Source: Methylocystis sp. (lineage in GTDB: Bacteria > Pseudomonadota > Alphaproteobacteria > Rhizobiales > Beijerinckiaceae). From it: a stretch of 7,457 bases of DNA. The notes under the pieces are model-generated. The model was given only the letters and a program-made list of their open reading frames with translations. It did not search any database and was not told the DNA's origin. Shown one piece after another: positions 1 to 5,617 of this stretch. Position numbers and translations under genes: made by a program. Position 1 is the stretch's first letter; each line of letters starts with the position of its first letter. The stretch covers positions 1 through 7,457 of the forward strand of contig JALRFG010000098.1 in the NCBI GenBank assembly GCA_023253795.1. The letters are read 5' to 3'.

Positions 1-614
1 TGGATCGCCTGATCAGCGACATTTCGGACGCGTCACGGCTCGACGCCGAACTGGCGCGCGCGGATATGGATTATGTCGATCTCTCGGCGGCGATAAGCAC
101 TGTCGTGAATATTGCGCGCGGCGTCGACCGCGGCGATGACGTCACGATCGAGCTGACGATCAAGCCATCGCCACATAACCCGCATGAAAACTGGCGCGTC
201 TACGGACACGACTCGCGACTGGGGCAGGTGTTCAACAACCTGATCGACAATGCGCGGTCCTTTTCCCAAAAGGGATCAAGCGTACGGGTTCTGTTATGGC
301 CGGAACGCGCCAAGGGCGTGGGCGGCCAGCAAATCGACGGATATGAAATCATCATCGACGACGATGGCCCCGGCATCCCCGCCGACGCCTTCGAGCGTAT
401 TTTCGAGCGTTTCTACACGGATCGTCCGGAGCAGGGCTTTGGCCAGAACTCGGGTCTCGGCCTGGCCATTTCACGCCAGATTATCGAGGCGCACGGTGGC
501 CGCATTCGCGCCCTGAACCGTACGCGCGCCCGCCCGCGCGGCACGGATGAACCGCAACCCGGCGACGTGACCCTCGGCGCCCGCTTTGTTGTCTGGCTGC
601 CTGCGACGCGATGA
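1..614 (+). CDS. chvG: Sensor histidine kinase, ChvG/ExoS-like, C-terminal part (5' truncated by window)
   Basis: The reading frame is open from base 3, so the gene begins outside the window; 203 residues remain. It starts in the tail of the dimerisation helices (DRLISDISDASRLDAEL) and then contains a complete HATPase_c domain. The N box is at about residues 75-87 (QVFNNLIDNARSF), the G1 box at 119-126 (DDDGPGIP), the F box at 130-141 (FERIFERFYTDR) and the G2 box at 146-156 (GQNSGLGLAI). The phosphorylated histidine, membrane segments and periplasmic sensor lie upstream and are not seen. The family autophosphorylates and passes phosphate to a ChvI/ExoR-circuit response regulator controlling envelope and exopolysaccharide genes in Hyphomicrobiales. 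The assignment to ChvG rests on the HATPase sequence plus its position directly before hprK, EIIA and HPr, a recurrent order in this group. It overlaps hprK by ATGA, suggesting translational coupling. Kinase identity is certain; the ChvG label is probable. Confidence 0.85.
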   Translation, partial: DRLISDISDASRLDAELARADMDYVDLSAAISTVVNIARGVDRGDDVTIELTIKPSPHNPHENWRVYGHDSRLGQVFNNLIDNARSFSQKGSSVRVLLWPERAKGVGGQQIDGYEIIIDDDGPGIPADAFERIFERFYTDRPEQGFGQNSGLGLAISRQIIEAHGGRIRALNRTRARPRGTDEPQPGDVTLGARFVVWLPATR

Positions 615-1072
615 ACGCCTCGCCACCCCCGCGCACATTCATCCATGCCAACGCTCTGATCGTCGGCGAGACCGGATTGCTGCTGCGCGGCCCTTCCGGC
701 GCTGGCAAAAGCGCGCTCACGCTCGAACTGCTCTCTCTGGCGCGCCAGCAGGGCGATTTCGCTCGCCTGATCGGCGACGACCGCGTGTCGCTCGAAGCGA
801 ATGGCGGCCGGCTTATCGCCCGACCCCATCCAAAAATCGCAGGCATGATCGAGGCGCGCGGCTTGGGCATTCTGCATCAGCCCTATGAAGCGGGCGGCGT
901 GATCCACGCAATCGTCGATCTGACGCCCGATGCGGCGGCCCATGAGCGCTTGCCCGAACTCGCGACACAAAGCGCGACGCTTCTTGACATATCTTTACCC
1001 CGACGGTGCATCCCGGCCCGGGACCCGCGCGCCGGAGTAGCGATTATCACTTTTATTCAATTACTTATGTAA
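611..1072 (+). CDS. hprK: HPr kinase/phosphorylase, short alphaproteobacterial form
   Basis: This 153-residue cytoplasmic protein matches the catalytic domain of HprK, which phosphorylates HPr on a serine and can reverse the reaction. The Walker A loop is GPSGAGKS at residues 27-34. His12 sits where the catalytic-region histidine of longer HprKs lies, followed by Asp56-Asp57-Arg58 (GDDRV) and the HprK signature EARGLGIL at 81-88, whose Glu81 is the metal-ligand position. The C-terminal stretch around IPARDPRAG resembles the K3 arginine loop. The N-terminal sensor domain of Firmicutes HprK (about 310 residues in total) is absent, which is normal for alphaproteobacteria, where the protein is about 150 residues. 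The ATG lies within the ATGA overlap with the upstream kinase, fixing the start. Its likely substrate, the HPr at 1745-2059, keeps the target serine. The gap to the next gene contains a hairpin that may separate transcripts. Confidence 0.9.
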   Translation: MNASPPPRTFIHANALIVGETGLLLRGPSGAGKSALTLELLSLARQQGDFARLIGDDRVSLEANGGRLIARPHPKIAGMIEARGLGILHQPYEAGGVIHAIVDLTPDAAAHERLPELATQSATLLDISLPRRCIPARDPRAGVAIITFIQLLM

Positions 1073-1132
1073 AATTAAGGGAGGCCCGCGCTTTTCGCTT
1101 GCCAATTTGCTCGCGACGCACAAAATGGCGCG

Positions 1133-1161
1133 CCCGTCAGCCCTCGATCAGAGGTGACGGG
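1133..1161 (+). terminator. Stem-loop in the hprK-EIIA gap, possible terminator or attenuator
   Basis: The arms CCCGTCA (1133-1139) and TGACGGG (1155-1161) pair perfectly. Inside them CCTC (1142-1145) pairs with GAGG (1151-1154) around a five-base loop, leaving a two-base bulge on the left side, for 11 pairs in all. It lies 60 bases after the hprK stop. There is no T-run after it, so it is not a classical intrinsic terminator. It could be a Rho-assisted end, a pause site or an RNA-stability element. The rest of 1073-1346 shows no convincing promoter or gene. Confidence 0.4.
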
Positions 1162-1346
1162 AAGCTACGGTTACGCAAGAAACAAGGCTTTTGCGGATGG
1201 CCGTCGTGAACCTCTGACATACGGATTTTGCGTGGTCGTCTGTTCTCGCCAGCCGTTTGATGCACGCCAGCCTGCTGATCGGGCGTCGACATGAATTCAT
1301 ACGACACAGCTCTGACGCACGGCCTCCAGATGAGTGGTGAGATCGC

Positions 1347-1748
1347 ATGATCGGAATGGTCCTGGTGACTCATGGCCACCTCGCATCTGAGTTTCGCGCC
1401 GCGCTCGAACATGTGGTCGGGCCCCAGAAACAACTGATCGCCATCTCTATTGGCCCCGAAGACGATATGGAGCGGCGACGCGCCGACATCATCGAAGCGA
1501 TCCACGAGGCGGATAGCGGCGAAGGCGTTGTTCTGCTTACCGACATGTTCGGCGGCACACCCTCCAATCTGGCGATCTCCGTGATGAATGGCGGCAAGGT
1601 CGAGGTTCTGGCAGGCATTAATCTGCCCATGCTGATCAAACTCGCTTCTGTGCGCGACGCCGCCACGCTGGAGCAGGCGGTTCAACAGGCCCAGGATGCC
1701 GGGCGGAAATATGTTTATATCGCCAGTAAAGTTCTCAACGCGAAGTGA
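1347..1748 (+). CDS. PTS system mannose/fructose-family EIIA component (EIIA-Man domain protein)
   Basis: This 133-residue cytoplasmic protein is a single EIIA domain of the mannose family. It starts MIGMVLVTHGHLASEF, where His9 in VTHG is the residue phosphorylated by HPr, and continues with the conserved LLTDMFGGTPSNLAISVM block at about 63-80. The C-terminal region follows with GINLPMLIKL. Length and motifs match a free-standing EIIA-Man. No EIIB, EIIC or EIID transporter parts are visible, so it probably has a regulatory rather than a sugar-transport role, as in the alphaproteobacterial PTS, where such proteins are linked to nitrogen-PTS EI and HPr. The start is supported by GGTGAG about six bases before the ATG. 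It overlaps the HPr gene by GTGA. The partner it controls cannot be read from the sequence. Confidence 0.9.
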   Translation: MIGMVLVTHGHLASEFRAALEHVVGPQKQLIAISIGPEDDMERRRADIIEAIHEADSGEGVVLLTDMFGGTPSNLAISVMNGGKVEVLAGINLPMLIKLASVRDAATLEQAVQQAQDAGRKYVYIASKVLNAK

Positions 1749-2059
1749 TTTCATTCATGAATGACGCACAGCAGCCAACGATCGATGCTCCTCAGACGCG
1801 TGACTTGCCGATTATCAACAAGAAGGGGCTTCACGCCCGGGCAACGGCTAAATTCGTTCAATGCTGCGAGAAGTATGACGCCGTAATCACTGTATCACGC
1901 GACGGTGAAACGGTCGACGGAAGCTCAATTATGGGCATTCTGACCCTCGGCGCCGGACAAGGCTCGACCATCATCGTCAGCGCCGAAGGGCCGCAGGCCG
2001 TCGAAGCGCTTGATGCGCTTGAAGCGCTCGTCGCCAATCGGTTCGGCGAAGACGAATAA
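1745..2059 (+). CDS. ptsH: Phosphocarrier protein HPr
   Basis: HPr carries phosphate from Enzyme I to EIIA proteins in the cytoplasm. The 104-residue frame starts at a GTG overlapping the EIIA stop (GTGA). A second candidate start, ATG at 1757 (residue 5), would give 100 residues. Neither has a strong ribosome site, so coupling to EIIA translation is likely. The active-site histidine is His30 in KKGLHARATAKFV. The regulatory serine is Ser61 in GSSIMGILTLGAG, exactly 31 residues after the histidine, the same interval as His15-Ser46 in classical HPr. Both phosphorylation sites are therefore kept, matching the hprK gene just upstream. About 15 extra N-terminal residues (QQPTIDAPQTRD region) precede the domain; such extensions occur in alphaproteobacterial NPr/HPr. 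It could equally be named NPr (ptsO-like); the sequence does not decide. Confidence 0.92.
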   Translation: MISFMNDAQQPTIDAPQTRDLPIINKKGLHARATAKFVQCCEKYDAVITVSRDGETVDGSSIMGILTLGAGQGSTIIVSAEGPQAVEALDALEALVANRFGEDE

Positions 2060-2082
2060 ACGAGCCAGACTGGACGTCCGCC

Positions 2083-3894
2083 ATGTCGGTGCTGCAAATC
2101 TACGCACGCGTCCTCGGCCTGCTGCGTCCTCAATTACCGCTTGTCGCCGTTCTCGTCGCCGCTAATCTGGCGCTCGCCGTCGCGCAATTCGCCGAGCCCA
2201 TTCTGTTTGGCCGCATCATTGATCTGATGACCCAGACGCAGGCCTCAGGCGAGAGCCTGACCTGGAGCAAATTGCTGCCGCTGGTTGGCGCCTGGGCGGG
2301 ATTTGGGCTTTTCTCCATTGGCGGCGCCATCCTTGTCGGCCTCAACGCCGATCGTCTCGCCCATCGCCGCCGCCTCGCGGTGATGTCTGAATATTTCAAC
2401 CATGTTCTCAGCCTGCCGCTGACCTTTCACACCAATGTTCATTCCGGCCGCATCCTGAAAACGATGCTCGATGGCGCCGCAGCGATGTTTGGTCTGTGGC
2501 TGTCGTTCTTCCGCGAAAACTGCGCGTCCTTCGTGGCGCTGTTCGTGTTGCTGCCGATGACCCTGTTCATCAACTGGCGACTGAGCGGCTTGCTGATCCT
2601 GCTGGTCATCATTTTTTATGTCGCGACATCTTATGTTTTGCGTCGCACGGAGAGTCTTCAGGGGCAGGTCGAACGCTACAATTCCTCGCTTGCCGAACAC
2701 GCCTCCGACACGCTTGGCAACATTCCGGTCGTACAAAGCTTCACGCGCATCGACCGTGAGGCGCAGGCGCTTAATCGCATCATTAATGATGTTCTGGCCG
2801 CCCAGCTTCCGGTTCTTTCCTGGTGGGCGCTGGTCGTCGTCGCCAGTCGCGCTGCATCGACGCTGACCATACTCTCGATTTTCCTGCTCGGCACATGGCT
2901 GCACATGAACGGGCAGGCGACGATCGGCGAGATCATCACCTTCATGAACTTCGCCACCATGCTGATCGGGCGGCTTGAACAGGTTGTTGGATTCGTCAAT
3001 GTGCTGTTTATGCAATCGGCGAAGATCAAGGATTTTTTTGATATTCTCGATACCGAAGCGGCGGTGCGCGATCGCCCTGATGCACACGACGCCGATCGCC
3101 TTGCCGGCGCTGTCGTTTTTGAAAACGTCTCTTTCTCCTATGACGGTCGTCGTCCAGCAATCAAGAATGTAAGCTTCACGACGAAACCCGGCGAGACCAT
3201 CGCCCTTGTCGGCTCGACCGGTTCCGGGAAATCAACGACTCTTGGCCTTCTCCATCGTGTATTTGATCCCGACTCAGGTTGCGTGAAAATCGATGGCGTG
3301 GACATCCGAGATTTCACGCTGGTTTCGCTTCGTCGCAACATTGGCGTGGTTTTTCAGGAGCCAATGTTATTTGCCCGCACCATTGAAGAAAATCTGCGCA
3401 TCGGTAATCCCGACGCCACAGATGATGAAATTGCACGGGCGCTTGAACTTGCTCAGGCCACAGAATTTGTGTCGCGACAAAGCGATGGCCACGGCACACA
3501 GGTTGGTGAACGTGGCCGCACTCTTTCGGGCGGAGAACGCCAGAGACTCTCTATCGCCCGCGCGCTGCTGAAGAACCCGCCTATCCTTGTATTCGACGAA
3601 GCAACATCCGCGCTGGATGCGACAACCGAGAAATTAATTCAGAAAGCGCTCGACGCCGCCACGCGGGGACGCACCACATTCGTCATCGCGCACCGGCTCG
3701 CCACCATCCGCAACGCCGATCGCATTCTGGTGTTTGATCAGGGCGAAATCGTCGAAAGCGGCTCCTTTGACGATCTGGTCAAGCTCAATGGCCGCTTCGC
3801 CAGACTGGCGGCGGCGCAATTCATGACCAGCGCCAAAGAGGAAGAGACGTCAGGCCCTCACCAGCCGACAGCGCCACAAACGCGCGCCGGATAA
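2083..3894 (+). CDS. ndvA: ABC exporter, fused permease-ATPase, NdvA/ChvA-like (probable cyclic beta-1,2-glucan exporter)
   Basis: The 603-residue protein has an ABC exporter layout. Residues about 1-310 form a six-helix transmembrane domain with hydrophobic runs near 18-40, 65-85, 145-190 and 245-270; residues about 345-580 form the ATPase. Motifs are Walker A GSTGSGKST (377-385), Q-loop FQEPM, signature LSGGERQR (481-488), Walker B ILVFDEATSALD with Asp505-Glu506, and H-loop His537 (VIAHRL). The N-terminus (IYARVLGLL, FAEPILFGRIID) and the WWAL-to-LIGRLEQ stretch before the ATPase resemble NdvA/ChvA, which move cyclic beta-1,2-glucan from cytoplasm to periplasm for osmotic adaptation and host interaction in rhizobia. 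No ndvB glucan synthase gene is in the window, so the substrate is inferred. The gene begins 23 bases after HPr with only a weak upstream ribosome site (TGGA), so cotranscription with the PTS genes is plausible. An MsbA-type lipid exporter is a less likely alternative. Confidence 0.82.
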   Translation: MSVLQIYARVLGLLRPQLPLVAVLVAANLALAVAQFAEPILFGRIIDLMTQTQASGESLTWSKLLPLVGAWAGFGLFSIGGAILVGLNADRLAHRRRLAVMSEYFNHVLSLPLTFHTNVHSGRILKTMLDGAAAMFGLWLSFFRENCASFVALFVLLPMTLFINWRLSGLLILLVIIFYVATSYVLRRTESLQGQVERYNSSLAEHASDTLGNIPVVQSFTRIDREAQALNRIINDVLAAQLPVLSWWALVVVASRAASTLTILSIFLLGTWLHMNGQATIGEIITFMNFATMLIGRLEQVVGFVNVLFMQSAKIKDFFDILDTEAAVRDRPDAHDADRLAGAVVFENVSFSYDGRRPAIKNVSFTTKPGETIALVGSTGSGKSTTLGLLHRVFDPDSGCVKIDGVDIRDFTLVSLRRNIGVVFQEPMLFARTIEENLRIGNPDATDDEIARALELAQATEFVSRQSDGHGTQVGERGRTLSGGERQRLSIARALLKNPPILVFDEATSALDATTEKLIQKALDAATRGRTTFVIAHRLATIRNADRILVFDQGEIVESGSFDDLVKLNGRFARLAAAQFMTSAKEEETSGPHQPTAPQTRAG

Positions 3895-3996
3895 AAAGCG
3901 TCTGGGTTCATCGACCTTTCTGACAGGCTCAGAGCGCCGAAGAACTTGTCGCGCACTTTCACGGCCCTATCTGCCTTTCCAGCGATGGAGGGCGTG

Positions 3997-4077
3997 ATGG
4001 CTGGATATGGACTTGCTGTTCTGGTGTTTGCGGTTGCTGCGGCGACTGTTGGCTATTACATCATGCGCGACATGTAA
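3997..4077 (+). CDS. Candidate 26-residue single-helix membrane protein
   Basis: I do not recognise this small frame. It begins ATG at 3997 with a purine-rich GGAGGG at 3987-3992 just upstream, and ends TAA at 4075-4077. The peptide starts MAGYGLAVLVFAVAAATVG and ends YYIMRDM. Residues about 5-22 form one uninterrupted hydrophobic helix, followed by a short Arg/Asp-containing tail. An in-frame ATG at 3985 would add four residues but would cover the ribosome site, so 3997 is preferred. The size and shape recall small accessory membrane peptides such as CydX or KdpF types, but no specific motif links it to one. It sits alone in a 389-base gap after ndvA, about 100 bases after the ndvA stop. The call rests only on the ribosome site and the composition, so it may be chance. 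Confidence 0.5.
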   Translation: MAGYGLAVLVFAVAAATVGYYIMRDM

Positions 4078-4152
4078 CTGTTTGTCGACAAGGTGACGCG
4101 GCTGCGACTTGCCGGAATTACAGAGTAAAATCGCTTTCCTGCCGCCACTTAA

Positions 4153-4173
4153 GTGATAATATTCCTATATCAC
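4153..4173. promoter_or_regulatory. Inverted repeat GTGATA-N9-TATCAC, candidate operator
   Basis: GTGATA at 4153-4158 and TATCAC at 4168-4173 are perfect inverted copies nine bases apart, in an AT-rich patch of a GC-rich window. The patch also includes GATAAT (4155-4160), a five-of-six match to a -10 element, but no good -35 is visible at the right distance. It does not match the FNR/FixK box (TTGAT-N4-ATCAA). It may be an operator for the small-protein genes on either side. Confidence 0.25.
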
Positions 4174-4236
4174 GGCGACGTACCCGCCCCCAGAGGCGTT
4201 CTGTCGTGAAAAGGCCTTGATATAGCGCTTAATTTC

Positions 4237-4276
4237 TATACTCATCCGCGCAGCCTCTAGATGATATCGACATCTA
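4237..4276 (+). promoter_or_regulatory. Possible -10 element and adjoining palindrome upstream of the GYF gene
   Basis: TATACT at 4237-4242 is a five-of-six -10 match. A TTGATA lies at 4217-4222, but the 14-base spacing is too short for a standard promoter. Immediately downstream, TAGATG (4258-4263) and CATCTA (4271-4276) form a perfect inverted repeat around seven bases, where a repressor could sit. The following gene starts at 4341. This is a weak pattern-based call. Confidence 0.22.
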
Positions 4277-4340
4277 CGGCAGGGTGTATGGATACCAAAA
4301 TTACTTCTATTTCTTTCAGTCACGAGAGGTTCAGGACAAA

Positions 4341-4802
4341 ATGTCGTCGGATCTGCCACAGGAAAAGCTCATCGTCGGCCTTATTTTCTTTGGCCTTGGC
4401 CTCATGCTTTCAGGACACTACCTGTTTGGAATTCTGCCGATCGCCGCAGGAGCCTATTTTTACGTCAAGAACAGAGCGGCCTATGCGGAATTTGAACAAC
4501 GCGTGACATCGCTGCTCGGTGCAAAAGCTTCTTCGCCCTCAGGCGTACGGACCAATGCCGTCCGCGAGCCAAAGAAAGTGGAGCCCGCCGTTGCTGAGAA
4601 GACGAACGCTCCTGTCGACAACTGGTATTATGAGCGCGCTGGCGCGGCGATTGGACCGTTCAAAGAGAGCGACATTCGCGCCTTGATGCAGCGAGGAGAA
4701 ATCCAGTCGATTACGCTGATTTATAATCCGGTCTTCGGAGAAGAATGGCGTAAGCTTGAAAACACGCATTTCGCGAGCCTCACGACGCGACGCCCTCAAT
4801 AA
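4341..4802 (+). CDS. Membrane protein with C-terminal GYF_2-like domain
   Basis: From the ATG at 4341 the product is 153 residues. A hydrophobic N-terminal region (about 10-42, LIVGLIFFGLGLML then FGILPIAAGAYFYV) can form a two-helix hairpin with a short turn at SGHY. A charged, Ala/Pro/Lys-rich linker covers about 60-93. Residues about 95-145 match the GYF_2 (DUF4339) pattern: WYYERAGAAIGPFKESDI, then an acidic helix and EEWRKLE. GYF-type domains usually bind proline-rich peptides, and bacterial GYF_2 proteins are commonly membrane-anchored, so a scaffold role is possible but unproven here. The start is uncertain. AGGA at 4333-4336 and GAGAGG at 4324-4329 precede 4341, while an in-frame GTG at 4284 would add 19 aromatic-rich residues that look unlike a natural N-terminus. 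The stop TAA falls in the loop of a hairpin shared with the convergent gene. Confidence 0.75.
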   Translation: MSSDLPQEKLIVGLIFFGLGLMLSGHYLFGILPIAAGAYFYVKNRAAYAEFEQRVTSLLGAKASSPSGVRTNAVREPKKVEPAVAEKTNAPVDNWYYERAGAAIGPFKESDIRALMQRGEIQSITLIYNPVFGEEWRKLENTHFASLTTRRPQ

Positions 4803-4810
4803 GGCGTCGC
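4787..4810. terminator. Hairpin between convergent genes, possible bidirectional terminator
   Basis: GCGACGCC (4787-4794) and GGCGTCGC (4803-4810) are perfect complements, giving an eight-pair GC-rich stem with an eight-base loop that contains the TAA of the GYF gene. The convergent minus-strand gene would stop at 4812, so the stem lies between the two 3' ends. No T-run follows on either strand, so termination would be inefficient or need Rho. Confidence 0.35.
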
Positions 4811-4811
4811 C

Positions 4812-5037
4812 TCAGTTCTTCCGGCCTGAGAGTCGCGCAAAAGCCATTCCCAAAGCGCCGACAGTCGAGGCTCCCATCAGCGCTATCCCGAAAAATATGA
4901 ACGCGACCGGCTGATTTTCCTCTCCGGTCTCGTTCGCATATGTCGGCGAGCAAAAGCAGCGCAAATCCCAATACCGCCATTGAAATCAATGCAATGCTTT
5001 GCGCCGTCGCCTTCAGCAAAATGCGTGTTTCCGGCAT
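4812..5037 (-). pseudogene. Two-helix small membrane protein gene with an apparent one-base frameshift
   Basis: On the minus strand an ATG (5035-5037) follows a strong ribosome site, AGGGA at 5044-5048, six bases upstream. The first frame encodes MPETRILLKATAQSIALISM and a hydrophobic helix up to GFALLLLA. It then becomes arginine-rich with no helix and runs on to 4780, into the end of the GYF gene. The frame one base over, from about 4945, instead encodes NETGEENQPVAFIFFGIALM, a second hydrophobic helix, and the basic tail ARLSGRKN ending in TGA at 4812-4814. The interval is 226 bases, that is 75 codons plus one base, so removing one base in about 4941-4955 (for example in the AAAA run at 4952-4955) restores a 74-residue two-helix protein. 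This may be a real inactivating indel, a sequencing error or, less likely, programmed frameshifting. An uninterrupted 85-residue ORF (4780-5037) is the literal alternative. I do not recognise the family. Confidence 0.6.
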
Positions 5038-5110
5038 TTCTCGTCCCTTGTCCGTATAGCGGCGTCAAATTGCGCATGGGGCATTTTTCCACTTTCAAAC
5101 ACGCCTCACG

Positions 5111-5197
5111 CTATCCCGCCGCATTGACCATTGCGACAAGCTGCGCTTCTGTGGGGCGATCATGCTGCTTGACCTGTGAGGAAACATGCGTCGCCAT
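5111..5197 (-). CDS. Candidate 28-residue soluble small protein
   Basis: This minus-strand frame starts with ATG (5195-5197) preceded six bases upstream by AGGA in AAGGACCAGAAATG, a near-ideal ribosome site closely resembling the one before the next minus-strand gene (AAGGGACGAGAAATG). It encodes MATHVSSQVKQHDRPT followed by a helical EAQLVAMVNAAG, then TAG at 5111-5113. It would be the upstream partner of the frameshifted membrane protein, 73 bases away. The conflict is that its first 12 bases overlap, on the opposite strand, the start of the secreted His-rich protein at 5186. Both can be real only as head-to-head overlapping genes. The size gives little statistical support and no family is recognised. 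Confidence 0.33.
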   Translation of the reverse strand: MATHVSSQVKQHDRPTEAQLVAMVNAAG

Positions 5198-5431
5198 TTC
5201 TGGTCCTTGCCACTGAAATTCTTGGTTCTTTCAACGCTTATTGCCGCCGCCACGCCGACCCGGGCGCAAACCCTTCTTCAGGAACTCGAACCCGGCAGCG
5301 TTACCGAGGGCGCCTTCGTCGACCTGTTCTATCATCCGGAGCCGCGTCGCGATGATCAGCTCACACCGTCTCAACCGACGGAACATGAGCACAAGCACGC
5401 CGCCAAACACAAAAACCAAAGCCATCGGTGA
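5186..5431 (+). CDS. Secreted small protein with His/Lys-rich C-terminus
   Basis: The 81-residue product begins with a convincing Sec signal peptide: positive MRRHFW, hydrophobic core (LPLKFLVLSTLIAA), and a likely cut after Ala27 in PTRAQT. GAGG at 5178-5181 just upstream supports the ATG. The mature protein is about 54 residues, acidic at first (LLQELEPGSVTEGAFVDLFY), and ends in a histidine- and lysine-rich tail (EHEHKHAAKHKNQSH) with histidines at 67, 69, 71, 75 and 80. Alternating histidines of this kind can bind nickel, zinc or copper, which is suggestive this close to the hydrogenase nickel-insertion genes, but the link is inference. No family is recognised. An opposite-strand frame here (5231-5518) has a hydrophobic stretch but lacks comparable start signals, so I treat it as a shadow. 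A strong hairpin starts 14 bases after the stop. Confidence 0.65.
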   Translation: MRRHFWSLPLKFLVLSTLIAAATPTRAQTLLQELEPGSVTEGAFVDLFYHPEPRRDDQLTPSQPTEHEHKHAAKHKNQSHR

Positions 5432-5444
5432 AGCTCTTCCGCAT

Positions 5445-5475
5445 CGCCGCATCGGACCTCTGGTCCGATGCGGCG
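5445..5475 (+). terminator. Strong 14-bp perfect hairpin after the secreted protein gene
   Basis: CGCCGCATCGGACC (5445-5458) and GGTCCGATGCGGCG (5462-5475) are exact complements separated by three bases (TCT). It begins 14 bases downstream of the TGA at 5429-5431 and before the promoter of the lipoprotein-hyp operon, the expected place for a transcript end. The downstream bases are GCGAAAAACC rather than a T-run, so it is either a non-classical terminator or a 3'-end stabilising stem. Confidence 0.6.
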
Positions 5476-5530
5476 GCGAAAAACCTGCCACAGTTTGCGC
5501 CCGTATCTCCATCGTCAAATTATCAGATGA

Positions 5531-5559
5531 ATGACTTTTTCATCCAGATTGTTTATTAT
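5531..5559 (+). promoter_or_regulatory. Sigma70-like promoter for the lipoprotein-hypABF genes
   Basis: ATGACT (5531-5536, four of six matches to TTGACA) and TATTAT (5554-5559, five of six to TATAAT) are 17 bases apart in a locally AT-rich stretch. Transcription would begin near 5566, leaving a leader of about 50 bases before the ATG at 5618. No FNR/FixK box or sigma54 -24/-12 element is seen nearby. Confidence 0.45.
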
Positions 5560-5617
5560 TGAGCCAATCAAACAGCCGCCAGATCAAAGCGGCAGACCAA
5601 GCGCCGGACGAACGCCT

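Noticed and set aside
413..970. Minus-strand 185-residue frame across the kinase-hprK junction
   Set aside because: It runs antisense through two genes with confirmed motifs and has no recognisable domain.
611..1072. HprK appearing truncated compared with Firmicutes HprK
   Set aside because: The short form lacking the N-terminal domain is normal in alphaproteobacteria and the catalytic motifs are intact.
1260..1340. Plus-strand 26-residue frame in the hprK-EIIA gap
   Set aside because: No ribosome-binding site and no hydrophobic or domain-like pattern.
2245..3087. Long minus-strand 280-residue frame inside ndvA
   Set aside because: It is antisense to a clear ABC exporter; its composition (many Gln, Arg, His) is typical of a GC-rich shadow frame.
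4165..4359. Minus-strand 64-residue frame upstream of the GYF gene
   Set aside because: No ribosome site, no recognisable domain, and it overlaps the GYF leader and the candidate regulatory repeats.
5231..5518. Minus-strand 95-residue frame with a hydrophobic stretch
   Set aside because: It is antisense to the secreted protein and the hairpin; the rest is arginine-rich, and start signals are weaker than those of the plus-strand gene.
5561..5573. TTGAG-CCA-ATCAA resembling an FNR/FixK box upstream of the lipoprotein and hypA
   Set aside because: The half-sites are separated by one base too few for TTGAT-N4-ATCAA, and one position in the left half differs.
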